Assembly: GCA_013399305.1 (NCBI GenBank) | Contig: VXAI01000158.1 | Location: forward strand, 1,492,843-1,556,842 | Source of the DNA: Rostratula benghalensis | Lineage: Eukaryota > Chordata > Aves > Charadriiformes > Rostratulidae | DNA length: 64,000 nucleotides | Direction: 5' to 3' | Shown: positions 1 to 13,177 of the stretch, piece by piece | Position numbering within the stretch: the first letter of the stretch is position 1 | Layout: every line of letters begins with the position of its first letter | Position numbers and translations under genes: made by a program | Notes under the pieces: generated by a model | Told to the model about the DNA's origin: nothing | The model's database searches: none | The model's input: only the letters and a program-made list of their open reading frames with translations

Positions 1-95
1 GAAAAGAAAAGAAAAGAAAAGAAAAGAAAAGAAAAGAAAAGAAAAGAAAAGAAAAGAAAAGAAAAGAAAAGAAAAGAAAAGAAAAGAAAAGAAAA
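1..95. repeat. (GAAAA)n microsatellite
   Basis: Nineteen uninterrupted copies of GAAAA run from the first base of the window, so the array probably continues to the left. It ends abruptly at AACCACTAGC. Just after it, a 15-base segment containing AACCACTAGCTGA is repeated with 20-base spacing (about 92-106 and 112-126), a small local duplication. Confidence 0.98.
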
Positions 96-1265
96 CCACT
101 AGCTGATATAAAACCACTAGCTGAAATCCTTGGCACTTCTGGCTAAGGAGCCTTTGGCAACTCTGACAAGCAGGGTGAGAAGTTAAATGCCAGAACCCTG
201 ACCAAATTACAGCTGCTCATATAAACATCTCAACACCCTCTGTGGGGTGGGAGAGATGCCATTTTTATCACTGGCTTGGCTTGGCATTTCCTAGCCAAGC
301 CTTTAAGGGAAATCCCCTTGGGCTCTCATATCAGCAGTTCAGTAGCAAAAGAGAGCTAATTTGGAAAGAAAAAAATAATAAATAAACTAGAAGGCTTGAA
401 AACCTTTTCAAGGCATCAAACAACTTCTAGTTCACTAGTTTTCAGCTACTGAGGCACAGCAGTGAGAAAGGGTGTTTAGGGAAAGCCTTGTTCACTATTT
501 ATTTATATATATATATGTATATATAAGCAATATATAGCATTGGAATAAATTCTAACATGAGCTCTAAACCAATAAGTTGGTGGTAGAAGAAGGGGTAGGT
601 TTGAGGAGAGATGCAGGAGAAAGCAAAACATGGATATTGAAGGGGGAAGAAAGACACAGAGAGAAAGGTGTAAAAGGAAAACATCAGGTTACAAGGTCTG
701 GACAAATGGGCAAACAAGAAGCTGGCAACCAAGGAGCTGAGGATGAGGGGAAAACAACAATAGTTCAGGGAAGGAAAATGTGCTGTGCAGGACAGGTAGC
801 AGCAGTGTTGAGGTACTAAGGCAGGGACATGGGGGTAGGAGATGGGGAAAAGTAGGAGCAGATGGGGTTTGGAAGGCAAAGGGAGAGATGCAAGTGTGGA
901 GAAAGCAGCAAGATCTAGGGAAGAGGACCAGGTCATGAAACACAAGGAACAAGAAAGAAGAAGCTATGGAGGCAACAGGAATGAGGTTTCATTTGGGAAA
1001 AGTGGAAATCCTTGTGTTGGCTGATCATTGTTTCTTCTCTCTCTTTCTCTAAAAGATCCAATTTAGTCCATGGTTGGGTAAGAGATGCAGAGAAGGCAAA
1101 CATTAGGATTACCCAGTATATCTTGATTATAATCTTTGCAGAATCATAGCTATGTCTTCATGCAAAGCAATAGCCGAAGAATTTCTCATCTAATTCAGAT
1201 GGTGGGATAAAGATGAATCTTATGGGGAACCAAGACTGCAGGATGTAAAATCGAGTCCAAATAAA
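96..1265. other. non-coding stretch with a purine-rich block
   Basis: I see no gene here. A short TA-rich run lies near 504-530. From about 575 to 1010 the + strand is strongly biased to A and G (many GGAGA, GAAGG and AGGGG words). This explains the overlapping open frames on both strands, which are low-complexity and not convincing genes. Confidence 0.6.
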
Positions 1266-1267
1266 TT

Positions 1268-1348
1268 ATTCTATTCTATTCTATTCTATTCTATTCTATT
1301 CTATTCTATTCTATTCTATTCTATTCTATTCTATTCTATTCTATTCTA
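1268..1348. repeat. (ATTCT)n microsatellite
   Basis: About sixteen near-perfect copies of ATTCT (equivalently CTATT). The bases just before it (around 1250-1267, containing CGAGTCCAAATAAATT) resemble the end of a CR1 LINE, whose 3' tail is built of ATTCTATG units. The array may therefore have grown from a CR1 tail; that origin is inference. Confidence 0.96.
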
Positions 1349-1954
1349 GTATGTAATTATTAATCATACTGATCATAGAGTGGCTTTCTCTTTAAAAATA
1401 AATAAATAGATGTTTGGAGGGGGTGTTTTGGTTGGGTTTGTTTGTTTTTTTTTTTTAGTTTAAAGTAGATGATCAAATAAGAAGAAATAGCCAGAGAAGG
1501 ACAATGAGGACTGTGCAAAGCATGCAGTACCAGAAGTGTGAATGTGTTGATGAGAAGGTGGCAAAAGGGTAGCAACAGCATCAAGCTGGAAATAGAAAAA
1601 AGGGGTTTAAAAGGTTTAGGAAAGGATGGGATGTTCAGCAAGACTTTTAACATGTTTTAAGAAGGAGAAGGATTCATCCTATGTCTGCACACAGCAACAT
1701 GCCTCACAGAGGTCACTTAGATTCACCCAAGTTAAAGAAAATGCAAGTTGGAAGAGATGGACAGGCAGCCACCTCAGCTGATAAGGAGAATGGAAACTCT
1801 GACAGATATGAAGAGACAAGAAGAGTGGGATACTTTTAGTTTTACATAGAAGGCTTTGGAGGAGTAAGTTTAGAAAGGAAAGAATAAGCAGACAGAATGG
1901 AGAAAAGCTTTTTAAACAAATGGACAAAGCTGGCAAAGGAAAAGCTGCTTACAA
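1349..1954. other. non-coding, nothing recognised
   Basis: A poly-T run near 1446-1457 and AG-rich sequence, with no splice-bounded open frame or repeat family I can name. Confidence 0.5.
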
Positions 1955-2165
1955 ACAAGCAAAAAATTTTAGGCTGGAAGTTAGGTTTCTAGCCACCAAA
2001 GAAATAAAAACCTGGAACAGCATTTCAGTAAGACCACTAGGACACAACAAATATAGCTAGTTTAAAGATGGGACTTGATAGAAGTTATAAAAAGCACCAT
2101 ATGATATGCTTGTCTAAGTTAAAGGGTAACCTAAACTCAACGATCGAATCAATCCACTCTGATCC
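1955..2165 (+). mobile_element. ancient CR1/L3-like LINE 3' remnant
   Basis: The words CTGGAACAGCATTTCAGTAA, then ATAGCTAGTTTAAAGATGG and ACTTGATAGAAGTTAT, follow the order seen near the 3' end of old amniote CR1/L3 elements (a 'tggaacagc' segment, then 'tagtttcaagactgagcttgataag'). The copy is diverged and has no intact reading frame. The family assignment is from memory of consensus phrases, so subfamily is not claimed. Confidence 0.5.
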
Positions 2166-3349
2166 TATGTTTTTTTTATTTACTCTTTTGCTGCCCTGAC
2201 AGACAAAATAGCAGCTTGTGAATACTTATAATTTTATCAAAAGGAACCGAATGCATAAGTCAAAGTTGCCCTGAGGCGGTTCTAACTTGAGCAACTAACT
2301 TTTGAAGGGCCCAGCTCTTCTCTTGTGGTTGTGGAATTCTTGCTGACATCTTTAGGAGGCCCATGTGTGGACAGATTGCTGCATATGAAGTGGAAATTGG
2401 CAGAATGGATCAGAGAGGAGAATATAGCCCTAAGCAAATCTCTTTGCATCTTGCTGACCTTGGCAAACGTACAGCTATTTTTCCCAAGTAAGATAAGATG
2501 CTTTTTAACCATCTTCTCCAGTAAATAAGGCACAAAGATGGGAACGTGTCTTCAGAGACTTCCAATCTCCTCATTGCTTGCACATATTTATAGAACTTTT
2601 TCCTTTAAGACTGCACAGAAAACAAAATGCCAGATTTTATTCTTGGCTCCAGGTGGCCCTGGGTAAGATATTTTGTGATGTAAATGCTAAAAGGACGGCC
2701 AGGGTTAGTGCTCTGCTAGCCCTGCTGTTCATCAGCAGGGAAATACTGGTGGCAAATATGGCTACAGATGGTAGTGTGGACAGCAGGGGGGCAGCAAGGC
2801 TGCAGAATCTGGGAGAAAGCTTTGGAAAATGGTTGCAAAGTCGGAGTAGCAGACTCCCCTGAAAGTAGAGATTAGGCTCGAAACTGTTATGCAGACTCCC
2901 CTGAAAGTTGCCAGAAAAAAAGTGAGATGCTATGGAAAGCTGACATAGTTTTAGAGAAAACGTACTGAAGAGCTCTGGAATAAATGTTCTTTTTGTGCAG
3001 AAAGAGAAAGGATTTCAAGCAGGCCTGCTTGGCTAATCAAGGAGCTTCCCAATGAACCAAAATGTTGAAAAGGATTGTACGTGAAGTGAAAATAAGTAAG
3101 AGAGACAAAGGAGGAGCATAAAAGCTTTACTTGGGTTCTTAGGGATGAAAGAAAAAGACCAAAGCTCAAAGAGAGAAGAAGAACAAGAACAAGAACAAGG
3201 AGGGAATCCACAAGTGGGCCTGTAGCAGAAGGAATTTCAGGGAAAATACAAGTCCACTGCTTCACAAAGACTGGTCCATATCTCTGTGCGTATTGACATA
3301 GATTGATAGGGAGAAGGGCAGCCAAGAGTGAGGAAGGAACAGACAAGAC
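2166..3349. other. non-coding, nothing recognised
   Basis: Several short frames occur on both strands (for example near 2325-2528 and 2578-2862), but they overlap each other, lack splice context and match no family I recognise. Confidence 0.5.
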
Positions 3350-4860
3350 ACTGCTTAGAGGATCTCGACACTCTCAAATCCACTGATCCAGATGGGATAC
3401 ACCTGAGGATAGTAAAAGTATTAGCTTATGTGGCTGGGTGAGGCCACTGTCTATCACATACAAAAAAATGTAGCTATCCAGAGGTTATTCATGACTGAAA
3501 TAAAAGGCTAATATTTTCCCCATCTTTAAGAAAGGAAACAAAGAGATAAGCCAGGCAAGCCTAGAGTTTCTAGAAAGGCTACGTAGCATTTCCAAAAACA
3601 TGAAGGACAAGAAGGTATTCAGAATAGTCCACAGCAATTTATCAGAGGAAAATAAAATTTGAACTTTGATTGCATTCTTTAATGAAACGACAGGTTGTAC
3701 AAAGTGGGAAAGAACAGAGGGTATAACTTGTTCTAGTAAGGCTTTTGTCACGTTCTCCCAGAGTACCCTTGTTTGGAAGTCGAAGTCTGAAGAAGTAATT
3801 CTGCTGATTGGGTTGAAATATGACTAAAAGAGCAGGTTCAAGGGGTTAATAATCAATATTTTAACACGTGGTTGGTAGACTGATATGGACTAACCAGGGG
3901 GTACATACTAGGACTTGCATCGCTCAGTATCTCCACTAGCAACTTGGCCAAAGTGCAACCACTACCTGAGACAAATTTTACACCCTCAACAAATTTGTGG
4001 ATAGTATTAATCTAGAGAGGGTGGCTGACACAGCTCATGACAGCACTTCAACCCAGTGGAAACACGAGAAATATAAGGACTGGGACAAAAGAAACTTTGT
4101 GAAGTTCAGTAAGGAGAAGTGCAAAGTGATGCACCTGGGGTAGAATAAGTCCATGGGACCTGACTGGCAGAGTAAAGCCTCCAATTAAAATGATGTGAAG
4201 ATCATAGCAGTCACCAGGTTACGTATAAACTGACACTGTCCTGTCATCACAAATACTGCAAACCATAGACTGGTCTCTACATTGGAGGACTGTAACGAGC
4301 AAAAGAGTGTATCCAGCAGAGTGAGGGGAACTTAGCCCTTCTTTGGAAGCCACATCTGAAATAATGTGTCCAGTTCGGGGCCCCATTTCAAGAAGGACAC
4401 AGAGAAACCAGAGAGGGTCCAACAGGCAGCTACTAAATCATAAAGATTTTAGAGTAAGTGACCCACAAGGAGACTTTGCAGGGGTATGTCTTGAATAATA
4501 TCATAAAAAGGAGTTTAAGGGGTAATCTAATAACAGCCCATAAAGACTTGACATGTACTTACAAACACAACAATAGAGCAAAACATTTCTCAGTCATCTG
4601 TAGATTCAACAGTCACAACCACAGATTACAGATTGGAAAGTTCAGACTGGATGCCAGCAAAATGTTTTCACGAGAAGGTTGTGCAGAACCAGATTTGGGA
4701 CCTGTAGAGGTCATAGAAACGTTATCCTTGGAGGATGCCAAGACTTGGTTAGATAAAACCCTGGCTGAACCTGGTCTAGTGTTTCCAATAGGTGGCTTCA
4801 GGTGAGAGGCTGGACCTCCAGACACCCTTTCCAATTATCTTCTCTATGACTTTGATCCTT
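3350..4860 (+). mobile_element. decayed CR1-type LINE, reverse transcriptase to 3' region
   Basis: The segment runs through recognisable CR1 landmarks in the sense order. These are CCAGATGGGATACACC followed by a 'gccactgtctatca' phrase and AAAAGGCTAATATT (about 3385-3515), a 'ggttcaa...gtacatactagga' stretch (about 3835-3915), GTGCAAAGTGATGCACCTGG (about 4120), and GTCCAGTTCGGGGCCCC with 'gagagggtccaacaggcagc' (about 4370-4430). A 3' section with TTGGAGGATGCCAAGACTTG follows. CR1 is the dominant non-LTR retrotransposon of birds; its ORF2 carries endonuclease and reverse transcriptase. This copy is full of stops and indels and cannot be functional. It may be one ~1.5 kb insertion or two adjacent ones. 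Confidence 0.7.
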
Positions 4861-6599
4861 CTGTGCCACAATTTCCATGTACCTAAGATGGTTAAAAAAT
4901 GCTGAACTTTAAAAATAGTTCAATAGCTACTAATGGGGAAAGGCAAGTGGAATACATTAATATTAAAATAACCAGCTACATTAGCAATATAGCTAAACTT
5001 AATGCCACCTTTTAATTCAACATATACCTGCAGTTTTTACACTATAAAGCATACTTTTAGTGAGAAAGTTTCAGGCTGAAACTTGGAAATTTGAATTTTA
5101 AGGCTGGGAAGCATGATATTTTGGAAATGTTGGCAATTTCGACCTCAGCAAATTTTAATACATTTCTTTTTCCAAAAAACAATTTTGAGAAGTCATTCCT
5201 AGATTTCCTTTATAGTCATTAAAGAAAGAGATTCTGCTCTTAGCATTAGTGTGATTCAACTGACCTATTTTAAGCATCTACTCTAAGCCAAGATGAATCA
5301 CTTTTAATAGTGCTTTATAATGACTAGAAAAGGTGTCAAGGGTGACCAGCTCCTGTGAAAAAGTCTGTGTTTAGCTGCATACATCTTACCCAAACAGAAA
5401 CATTCTAACTCATTAATAATATGTATTGGCATTTAGGCTATCCTATACAGCAAAGTATTGTTGGGTTTTGCTGACATTTTTTTTTTTTTTATTGCTGACA
5501 TTTGCATTGTGACCCTCTGAAAACTGAACATTGTGCTGGTCAAAAAGCACCAAGCATGAAAACACCAATATTTATCACCATCCACCATCCACATCACATG
5601 CTGAAGGAAAACAGGAATGTTAGGACAGGACAGAGATGCTGACCTTACTTTCAGCAAAGGAGTGGATCAGATGACTTGCAGAGATATTCTCCAGTCTAGA
5701 TTATTCATTGTTCCATCATTCTGTGATTAGCTTTCATGAATTTGTTTTGGGAGGTTTGGGGTTTGTACTTTAAGATTGCACAATACCACAATGCAGTATC
5801 TTCTGCATCGCGGTTAGGTCTTATGAAAAACAAACAAAAATCACACCCCAAGCAAAGAGAAGAGGTCCAACCTTCTGTTTATTTTAATCTGTTGTCTAAA
5901 TATTTCATTGGACTCTGGCTCTCTGAGCATTCTGCTGCACTGTGTCAAAACCAAGGTAGGTTATACGGCACGCAGTAATGTTGCTGGCATTGACTGTTAT
6001 AAGGAAAGTTAGTTTGGAACAGTCCTCTTCACCAAGAAAAATATTTGGCTTTCAGAACTTTTCTTGCACTGCATTCACAGGAAAGGGGAAAATCTCAACA
6101 AATGCAAAAAGCAATAACAAGAAAACAAGAAAAAAATAATTCCCAAAACCAGTTGGGATCAGCCAGAGTAGTTCACTTCAATTTCATATTTTTTACAATA
6201 TACACCACTGTGTTAATCTGTATGAAACGTGGAACCCTGCTTTAAAGGATTTTGAACCAGGGGTAACCAGCAACCAGAAAATTAGAATCAACAATTTTTG
6301 GATGTAGAAACTCTATCAGAAGCAAAATGTTCTTATATTAAGGAATTTACAGGAAAAAAAAAAACAAAACCCTTGTCCAGAAATTGCCAGTCAGCTCTAG
6401 TTGTTAGGTATAAAAAATCCAGCAGATTTCATTAACAGATTGCTTCCTGCTAAAGTCTTTGTGCAGCTTTGGTTCATTCTGATGTGCAGAAAATCCATTA
6501 AAAAAAAGAAACACAACTAAAAAAAAAAATAAATAATTGCCTTATACAACCAAAAATGGAGGAAACGAATCCCTAATGAAGCTCTTTACTACGTTGAGA
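4861..6599. other. non-coding, nothing recognised
   Basis: AT-rich single-copy sequence with short poly-A and poly-T runs. No coding exon, RNA gene or repeat family was recognised. Confidence 0.5.
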
Positions 6600-6830
6600 A
6601 AAGTCTTCTGGAGAAGCAGAGAAGGGCTGAGCAGGGAGCTGTGCAGCAGCCAGCCACTGAGAAACCAAATTAGCGCTAATTATATTACGGCTTGCTGTTG
6701 CGTGGTCGGTGTGACTTCACCAAAGGAACGAGGCAGCGGTGTCACTAGGTGGCACAGTTCTGACACATTTACAGATCATTACCCAGCTCTAATGTCACTT
6801 CCGCAGGGTGCAGGGCTGGGGGAACAAGGG
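6600..6830. promoter_or_regulatory. candidate conserved non-coding element
   Basis: A mixed-composition block, free of recognisable repeats, centred on a perfect 14-bp palindrome (6668-6681) built from back-to-back ATTA-type homeodomain half-sites. It resembles a vertebrate enhancer core in style only; no alignment was available, so this is inference. Confidence 0.25.
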
Positions 6831-9800
6831 GGTCTCCCAACATCACTCGGCTGTGTGTGATCTGTGAGTGGAAACCGCTTTAGCGGCTCCCGACGGGTAG
6901 GAGATCCAAGCTGAGCTCTGCCAGCCAGCCTGGAACTTAACAGCAAGAAGTTGAGCGTTTTGCAGGAGTGGTGTTTAAATCTAAAGACTGCTCAGAGATA
7001 AAGAGGGGGAACGGGTATAGGACTTGGTAAACACTTGCTGATTTTGAGTCCTCAATGATCAGCTTGGCTGAGGGTGGCCTGTTGGACTGTTATGGCTCAG
7101 AAATGTAGATTTCTTTAGGTAGCAATAACCAGTGAGAGGATCCACCTCTTCTATCCATCTTTGACTTGCCAACCCATTGGCAAAGTAAACCTTTACATCT
7201 TGATCCTCTTGTAACAACCCGTGAAGTATGAGCTCCAGCTCCTGCCTCCATCACCGACCCACCTCGTTAGTGCTACCACATCACCCAAACCCTGGTGCTG
7301 GATATGAAATGGAAAGATGGAAAGTGACCACATCTGAAGAGTCCACCATGGTTTCAAGTGTCCTAAGAGTCCTGATTGAAAACCAGGTTGAATATAGTTT
7401 CAATCACTCCCAATTATTTACATCCATTCCCACTGAGCTTGCAATAACAAAATACTTCTCAGCCACCTTTTCATTCTTTTCTTGCTCACCTTCTGTAAAG
7501 AATTGAGTCTCAAGAGCCTTAGGTTTTTTGGGTTTTTTTTCACTTCTATAGCTTGAGCACACCACATTACCAGAGTGAAGTCATAATAAAAATGTTTTTA
7601 AAAAATTCAAAAAGGGATGGATAGCAATGACAGAACGGTAACTTGGCTTTCCATTCACCCCACCTGATTTATCAATCTGTTGGTAACTCCTTATGCAAAG
7701 GGATAGATTTCTCAAGATTTTATCAAAGACTGATGAATGATTAATAGCAGGAATAAGTGTGCCATGGATGTAAGTCTTCTGAATTGTAAATGGCTCTAAG
7801 CAGGTTAATAGAGGATATTAGAGGGGATGGTGTTCCCATTATTTCCCCACTGGGCATGGCAAAAATGGGTTCATCTTTGATAATGGTGATCTACTAATTA
7901 GAAGTGACCCTTTATGAAGGATGTGTCATTGACATGAAGATATTTCTATGGAAATCTGTACAGCCACCTTCTAGAACCCTCTCACAAAACAGGGGAATAT
8001 TTCTCCCAAGAACCGACACGGCTGTGGATAGCAATTTTTATTTCCAGCAGCAAGGAATCCACCATAGCCCTTTGGCTGTCAGCCAAGACTGCCAGCAACA
8101 ACAGGAACCATTTTTTTGAAAAGTTATATTTCTGTTAAATAACTTTCCAGGAGATGACTGGTAGATTTTAAGGCGCTGAATGGCTCCAAGCTGCCAACTT
8201 GTTTGCAAAGTTCCTTAATAACTAGTGCTTTGCTTGAGGCTGTTATCCAATTAACAGGAATTTATACTGTAGGTTTGCTATGACTCTGGCTTGTGGCATG
8301 GTATCAACCTGTAACTTCTAGACCTAAACGGGTAAAACTTCAGATTTTGATTCCAAAGGGAAAACCAGGAGTGCACACTTTAGGGGTATATATTCCCCAT
8401 ACATTCATTGGAGATGGTCAGATAACTCTGACTGGCCATTCAGAAAACAGTTAGGGGAATGCTTACAGCAAGTGAAGGCACGTTCTTCTTCAGAGATTAG
8501 AGGCCACATCAGGGACATGTGTTAGATATCGGCCTTTCTGACCCAGGAACTTTGTACTCGAGGCAGAGACATCAATGAGCAAAGCTTGATTTTGTCTTTG
8601 GTAAGGAGGCTGCTCTGGTCAGCTTCAGATTGTTGTTATACAAACCACATCTCCTGTGAATGTGCTGTAATCTGCATGCTCCTGAAAGTCTTTCTAGAGG
8701 ATACAAATCATCTCACCTATTGAAACTGGACCAAAGTACAGCCAGAAGACAGTACTTCATGGATGAAGTTCATGTGTCTATAGTCAAGCTTGTTGCAAAC
8801 AAGTCTCCATGTATTGTCTATGCAGAAGCGTTACTCTTCAAGGGTACAATCTGTTCAATTTAGAAAGGGGTCATCTAAAGAAGAAAGAACTTCACCCAAG
8901 AAGTAGCCACCTGATTACCAAGACTACAAAAGGCAGTCTAGCCAACTATCTGAAATGCAGATGTCTTCTCTGCAGCTAGGTATGATGATATTTATACAGA
9001 AACAGAGTTAGGTATGATGATGCTCTTACATGTTGTAATAGATGACCCTGAGACTACAAATAATTTGTGGGGTAAAATGAAAGCTTTGTCCCTACCAGCT
9101 GGATGCTCAAAATAAGGCCTGATAGCGTGGTGTTGATCATGGGTGCCAGCCATAAATCACTCATGTGGCCTTAAGCTACTACACAGGTTTGTTTCCGTAG
9201 TGCTGCCAAACCAGGGTTTGACAGTGAATGGGGAATACATGGGTATTTTTGTTAGCTCTGGGAGATCCAAAACTACATGAGAAAATCACGGCCCGGGAAC
9301 CAAGCCTGGAAACAGAAATCTCAAAATTAACCCTCATCCCAAATCTCAGATTCTTTTTTTCTCTTTTAAATTTTAAATTTGGTTTCATTATTATTACTGA
9401 AATGTGTGCTTTATATACATAACATATGCCATTCTGTCTGTTCCGGTGCCCTTGCTCTAAGTGTGAAGGCATGCTTCATTAAATTACATTAAATACAGAA
9501 AACAAATGTACATAAATATATAAATATACATATAAATTTGAGGTCAGAACTATCTTTTTCTTTTAACCGGAACAGCTCCAAGCACAACAGGGTTTCAGGC
9601 CATTAGCACCTCCATGTGCTTACAGTATAAATATTAAAGAGTAGTAAGGATTGAGTTTTTCAGAGAGAACTGTGATAATATCAGACCCCACTTTTACTTA
9701 AACATTCAATATATATAACTTTTTTTTTTTTCCATTTATCCTTTATACATGCACAACACTTACTTTAATTCGGCTTTCTCTTGTAACTGCCTGCCTCCAC

Positions 9801-10019
9801 ATTCTTCCCTACCCCTCTTTGAGTTGTTTGCTTTTCTTTTCTTTTTTTGTTTTTTTTTTTTTTCTTCTCCTCTCTTAATCAAAATTAGAAAGAGATTGTG
9901 TGTGCCTGTTAAAAAAAAAAAAAAGAGGGGTTTGGCTAAAAATAGTTCACCAAGCCAGGATATATTACAGTAAACTGGTTTTGCCTGTGGATGTTGGAGG
10001 AGTTTCCTTTGTTGTCTTC
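6831..10019. other. non-coding, nothing recognised
   Basis: Single-copy sequence with short open frames on both strands (for example 7228-7506, 8660-8863 and 9179-9472). None has splice signals plus recognisable protein similarity. Poly-T/C tracts lie near 9830-9870 and a poly-A run near 9910-9925. Confidence 0.5.
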
Positions 10020-10320
10020 TTTGATTGTTTCATTTATATGGCAGGTTAGACAACAGCAGACTCCTGTTATTGCCTTTTCTCGGCGCTGAATTTTTTTATT
10101 TATTTATTTATGGTTTTTTTAAGGCTCGGAGCCCCTGAGGACAGTCACTCCCTAACTGCAGCTGGTGACAGGAGGAGGGTTTTTGTGCGTTCGATACTTA
10201 GAGCTGAGAGCTGACTGGTGAGAAGATTAACAGCACGGCTATTAAGTGGGATACACTGTCTCCATTTTTAAATTGCCCAGCTCTTTAATAAAGGAAGAAG
10301 AGAGAGTGAAAGGGAGACAG
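10020..10320. promoter_or_regulatory. candidate conserved non-coding element
   Basis: A repeat-free block with higher GC than its AT-rich flanks. It carries TTTATTTATTTATGG, GGCTCGGAGCCCCTGAGG, CTGCAGCTGG and TTAATAAAGG, a mixture of motifs typical of regulatory elements. There is no open frame of note. The call rests on texture only and needs alignment to other vertebrates. Confidence 0.2.
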
Positions 10321-10774
10321 AGAGAAGTCTTAACGGTGTTAACATCTTCTGGATGTTCACAACCCATTTTGCCAGATGCTAAATGACTTTCTTTCCCTTC
10401 CCCCCTCCACGCACCCACCCCACTTGCTCTGCGTCTGGCGTCTTAATGCCGCATCTCGTTGCTCCAAAAGGAGCCCCTGAATCAAATTGCAGAGGTACTC
10501 TGTTGTTAGAAGGGAAGATTAGTGACCCAGGATTCCACAAAAGAGCATGCCTATGTGAATCCAAATTTCTCACTTGTTGGGCTAGTTTAGAAAGTTGTAT
10601 TTTTTTATTTTTTATTTTTTTATTTTCCCCCAGGAAACTTTGCATCATTAGCTGCTTTCTGGCCTCCCATTAGTCTTCTGGCTAATATTGTCAGAGCAGG
10701 AAATGAGGATGAGCAGATCTCTAAGACAACAAGGAAGAATTTGAGAGGCCAAACTTTGTCAGATTACTCAGGAA

Positions 10775-10826
10775 TACATATATATATATATATACACATA
10801 TATATATATATATATATATATATGTA
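10775..10826. repeat. (TA)n microsatellite
   Basis: Alternating TA with a single ACACA interruption. The two overlapping minus-strand frames here with long YIYIYI runs are translations of this repeat. Confidence 0.95.
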
Positions 10827-13170
10827 TAGGAAGCTGGCTCCAAGGACTCAAATGAGAATACAGAAAAGAATGGAAATAGTGACTTTTCTCTTCCTGTAGA
10901 GAGAGTAGTAACCTGTGCCCCTGAACACTGGGCACTCCACTCTTCCAAATTCCCTGTTTACCTTTATGCATATGCTATTCTGACAGGGTTATGCATTAGT
11001 TTTGAGCTGGTTAGATGCCTAGAATCGGAATAAGCTGGTGTTAATGAGATTTGGGAAAGGAAGAGCTGGTTGTCTGCTCTGCCAGGGGCTTTCTGCATGA
11101 CCTTGGAGGTTGAATAGCATGAGATGCCCAACTCCCACCTTGTTACAGGGCATTTCTGTATTTTAAACACTGAAATAAGATGAAGAATCTCTGGTGACAT
11201 TGATACTAAATGGTTCCTGAGCATGCTCCAGTACAATATATCTCGGCTGGATATATTGCTAAATTGTTATGCTTTCTCCAGCTAGCTGTGACTCCCAAAA
11301 TGCTTACGCATGGACTGGGGGTTAGCAGAGACCTGGGCCATTCCCAGAAGGCAGTCCATTGGTGGTCATCTTCCACCACTTCAAATTCTATGTAATTGCC
11401 TATGAAATTAAAGATCTTACGACGTGGAACCCTACTGACTTCTGTAAGGCTGCATAGCTGAAGTTAGCAGAGAAGCTTAGAAACCCACAGCACGTCTTTA
11501 GGAATGGTAATTTGCCAGGAACAGGATGATAAGCACATCCAGAAAGCACCTTTTAGGTACAAGTTAAAACACAGGCCAGAGCTAATACCCTCTACCCCTT
11601 TCCTGTGTGACTATATTACTTTAATAGCAAGAAACAAGCTGTTGATTAGAGTTGATAATGACAACAGTAATCCATAAAGTAGTTTTGCTCATACTTTCCA
11701 TCCTCTAGTGCTGTCCAGATTTGCATGACTTGCTTTACTGACCATGACCACAACTGATTTTTTTCAACCCCTACGTAAGCCTTCATAAGAAGAAAATGAT
11801 TGATTGCATTTCAGCTGCTCGGAGCTGGAATTGCTGTCTCTTTGCATGCTGTCAGTTAACATTTATTATCGATTAGGTCTTGGCATAGTTACTGAAAATG
11901 ATCCTGAGCATTTATTTGGCTGTATACAGAACAGGAAGGAATGGGGGGCAGGGGGAGGGGTGGTATTTCACTGCTTAACCTAGATCTCCTTGCAAAAATT
12001 TTAGGGAACAAAATTAAAATTACAGAGGTGTTAAAAAATAGTTTCTGAATAAAATCTACCTTTTTCAAAGAAGCACATGGATTTTTCTTGGCGTTACTCA
12101 GTTTCAGTATGTTTCCACCCTGAAAATTTGAATGAAAAGTACATTTATTTTGCTTTCCTCATCTCAGCTGTTTTAATGACAGTTGGAAAGCAGAAAGAGA
12201 GACTCCTATAGTTATTTATCTACTGACATTTGCCCACAGAAAAAAAATGGCACAACAACCCAGGATTTCTGAAATGGAAATTTCAAAGGGGGATATTCCA
12301 GCAGAAGCCCATTCCACTTTCCTTGCTGGCTTTACTACAAACCAACGTGGAGTCACACCCCAGCCCTGCAAGTACTGACACATATACCTGGTTTCATAAA
12401 GGATGGAGATCTTATGTCTTGAAAGGGGTGACTCTCAGGCACACAATAAAGCACATTCAAAAGTCTGAGCAGGATCAAAAAACTAACCAGTTACATCCTG
12501 GCACCCCTTTAGGACCAAATTTCCTCATTTTCACTTCCATCTACTAAGTGCTTTGCTCAGCAAGAAATATTACCCGTATTCTAGTCAAGTCTAGTCTCAT
12601 CACAGTGTATTTGAAAGCCTTCCAGTACTCCTTAGTACTGTGTGAATAACATCAATCAATTCTTGTTCTCTCAACACTCCTCTGCTGGAAGATGAGTGAG
12701 TGTGGGGTGTGTTTTGTTTTGTAATGTTTCAAAAATACTGCACACACGTGCACACGTTACAGAACACAAAGCAGAGAGCAGCACCACTGGTTTGAATGGG
12801 AAAAAAAAATAGTTTAACGTGACCTTAGGGCTCTTTGGAAGTTTAGTCCAGAGTTTGAGGCAAGTACCACCAAAACTCTGCTTCCCATACATTAAATACA
12901 AAATTTAAGCAAGAAGCAAAGGAAAGTTTTGGCGTTACAATAAGTGGTAGTAGAAGGAATTCAGTTGCTAGGTTCAAACCGCAACCCACGAGTGTGCTGC
13001 AGTTTTAGGAGGGAATAACAAGGAACCTCACAAAAGGGTTTGTAAAACACCACCAGAATATTAAGGTTGCCCTCTGAAGTATTGTCACAAACGGGCTGAT
13101 TTAGAGATACTTTGATGACCCTGATTTCAGTGTTTTCTAGCTTGGCTGCTATTTTCTATTTGGCAGCTTA
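10827..13170. other. non-coding, nothing recognised
   Basis: Single-copy sequence. A 105-codon plus frame at 12230-12547 has no recognisable domain or splice context and is treated as chance. Confidence 0.5.
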
Positions 13171-13177
13171 TAACAGT

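Noticed and set aside
499..952. Phe/Leu/Ser/Pro-rich minus frames of 87-148 codons
   Set aside because: They are the complement of a purine-rich block and a TA repeat; composition explains the open frames.
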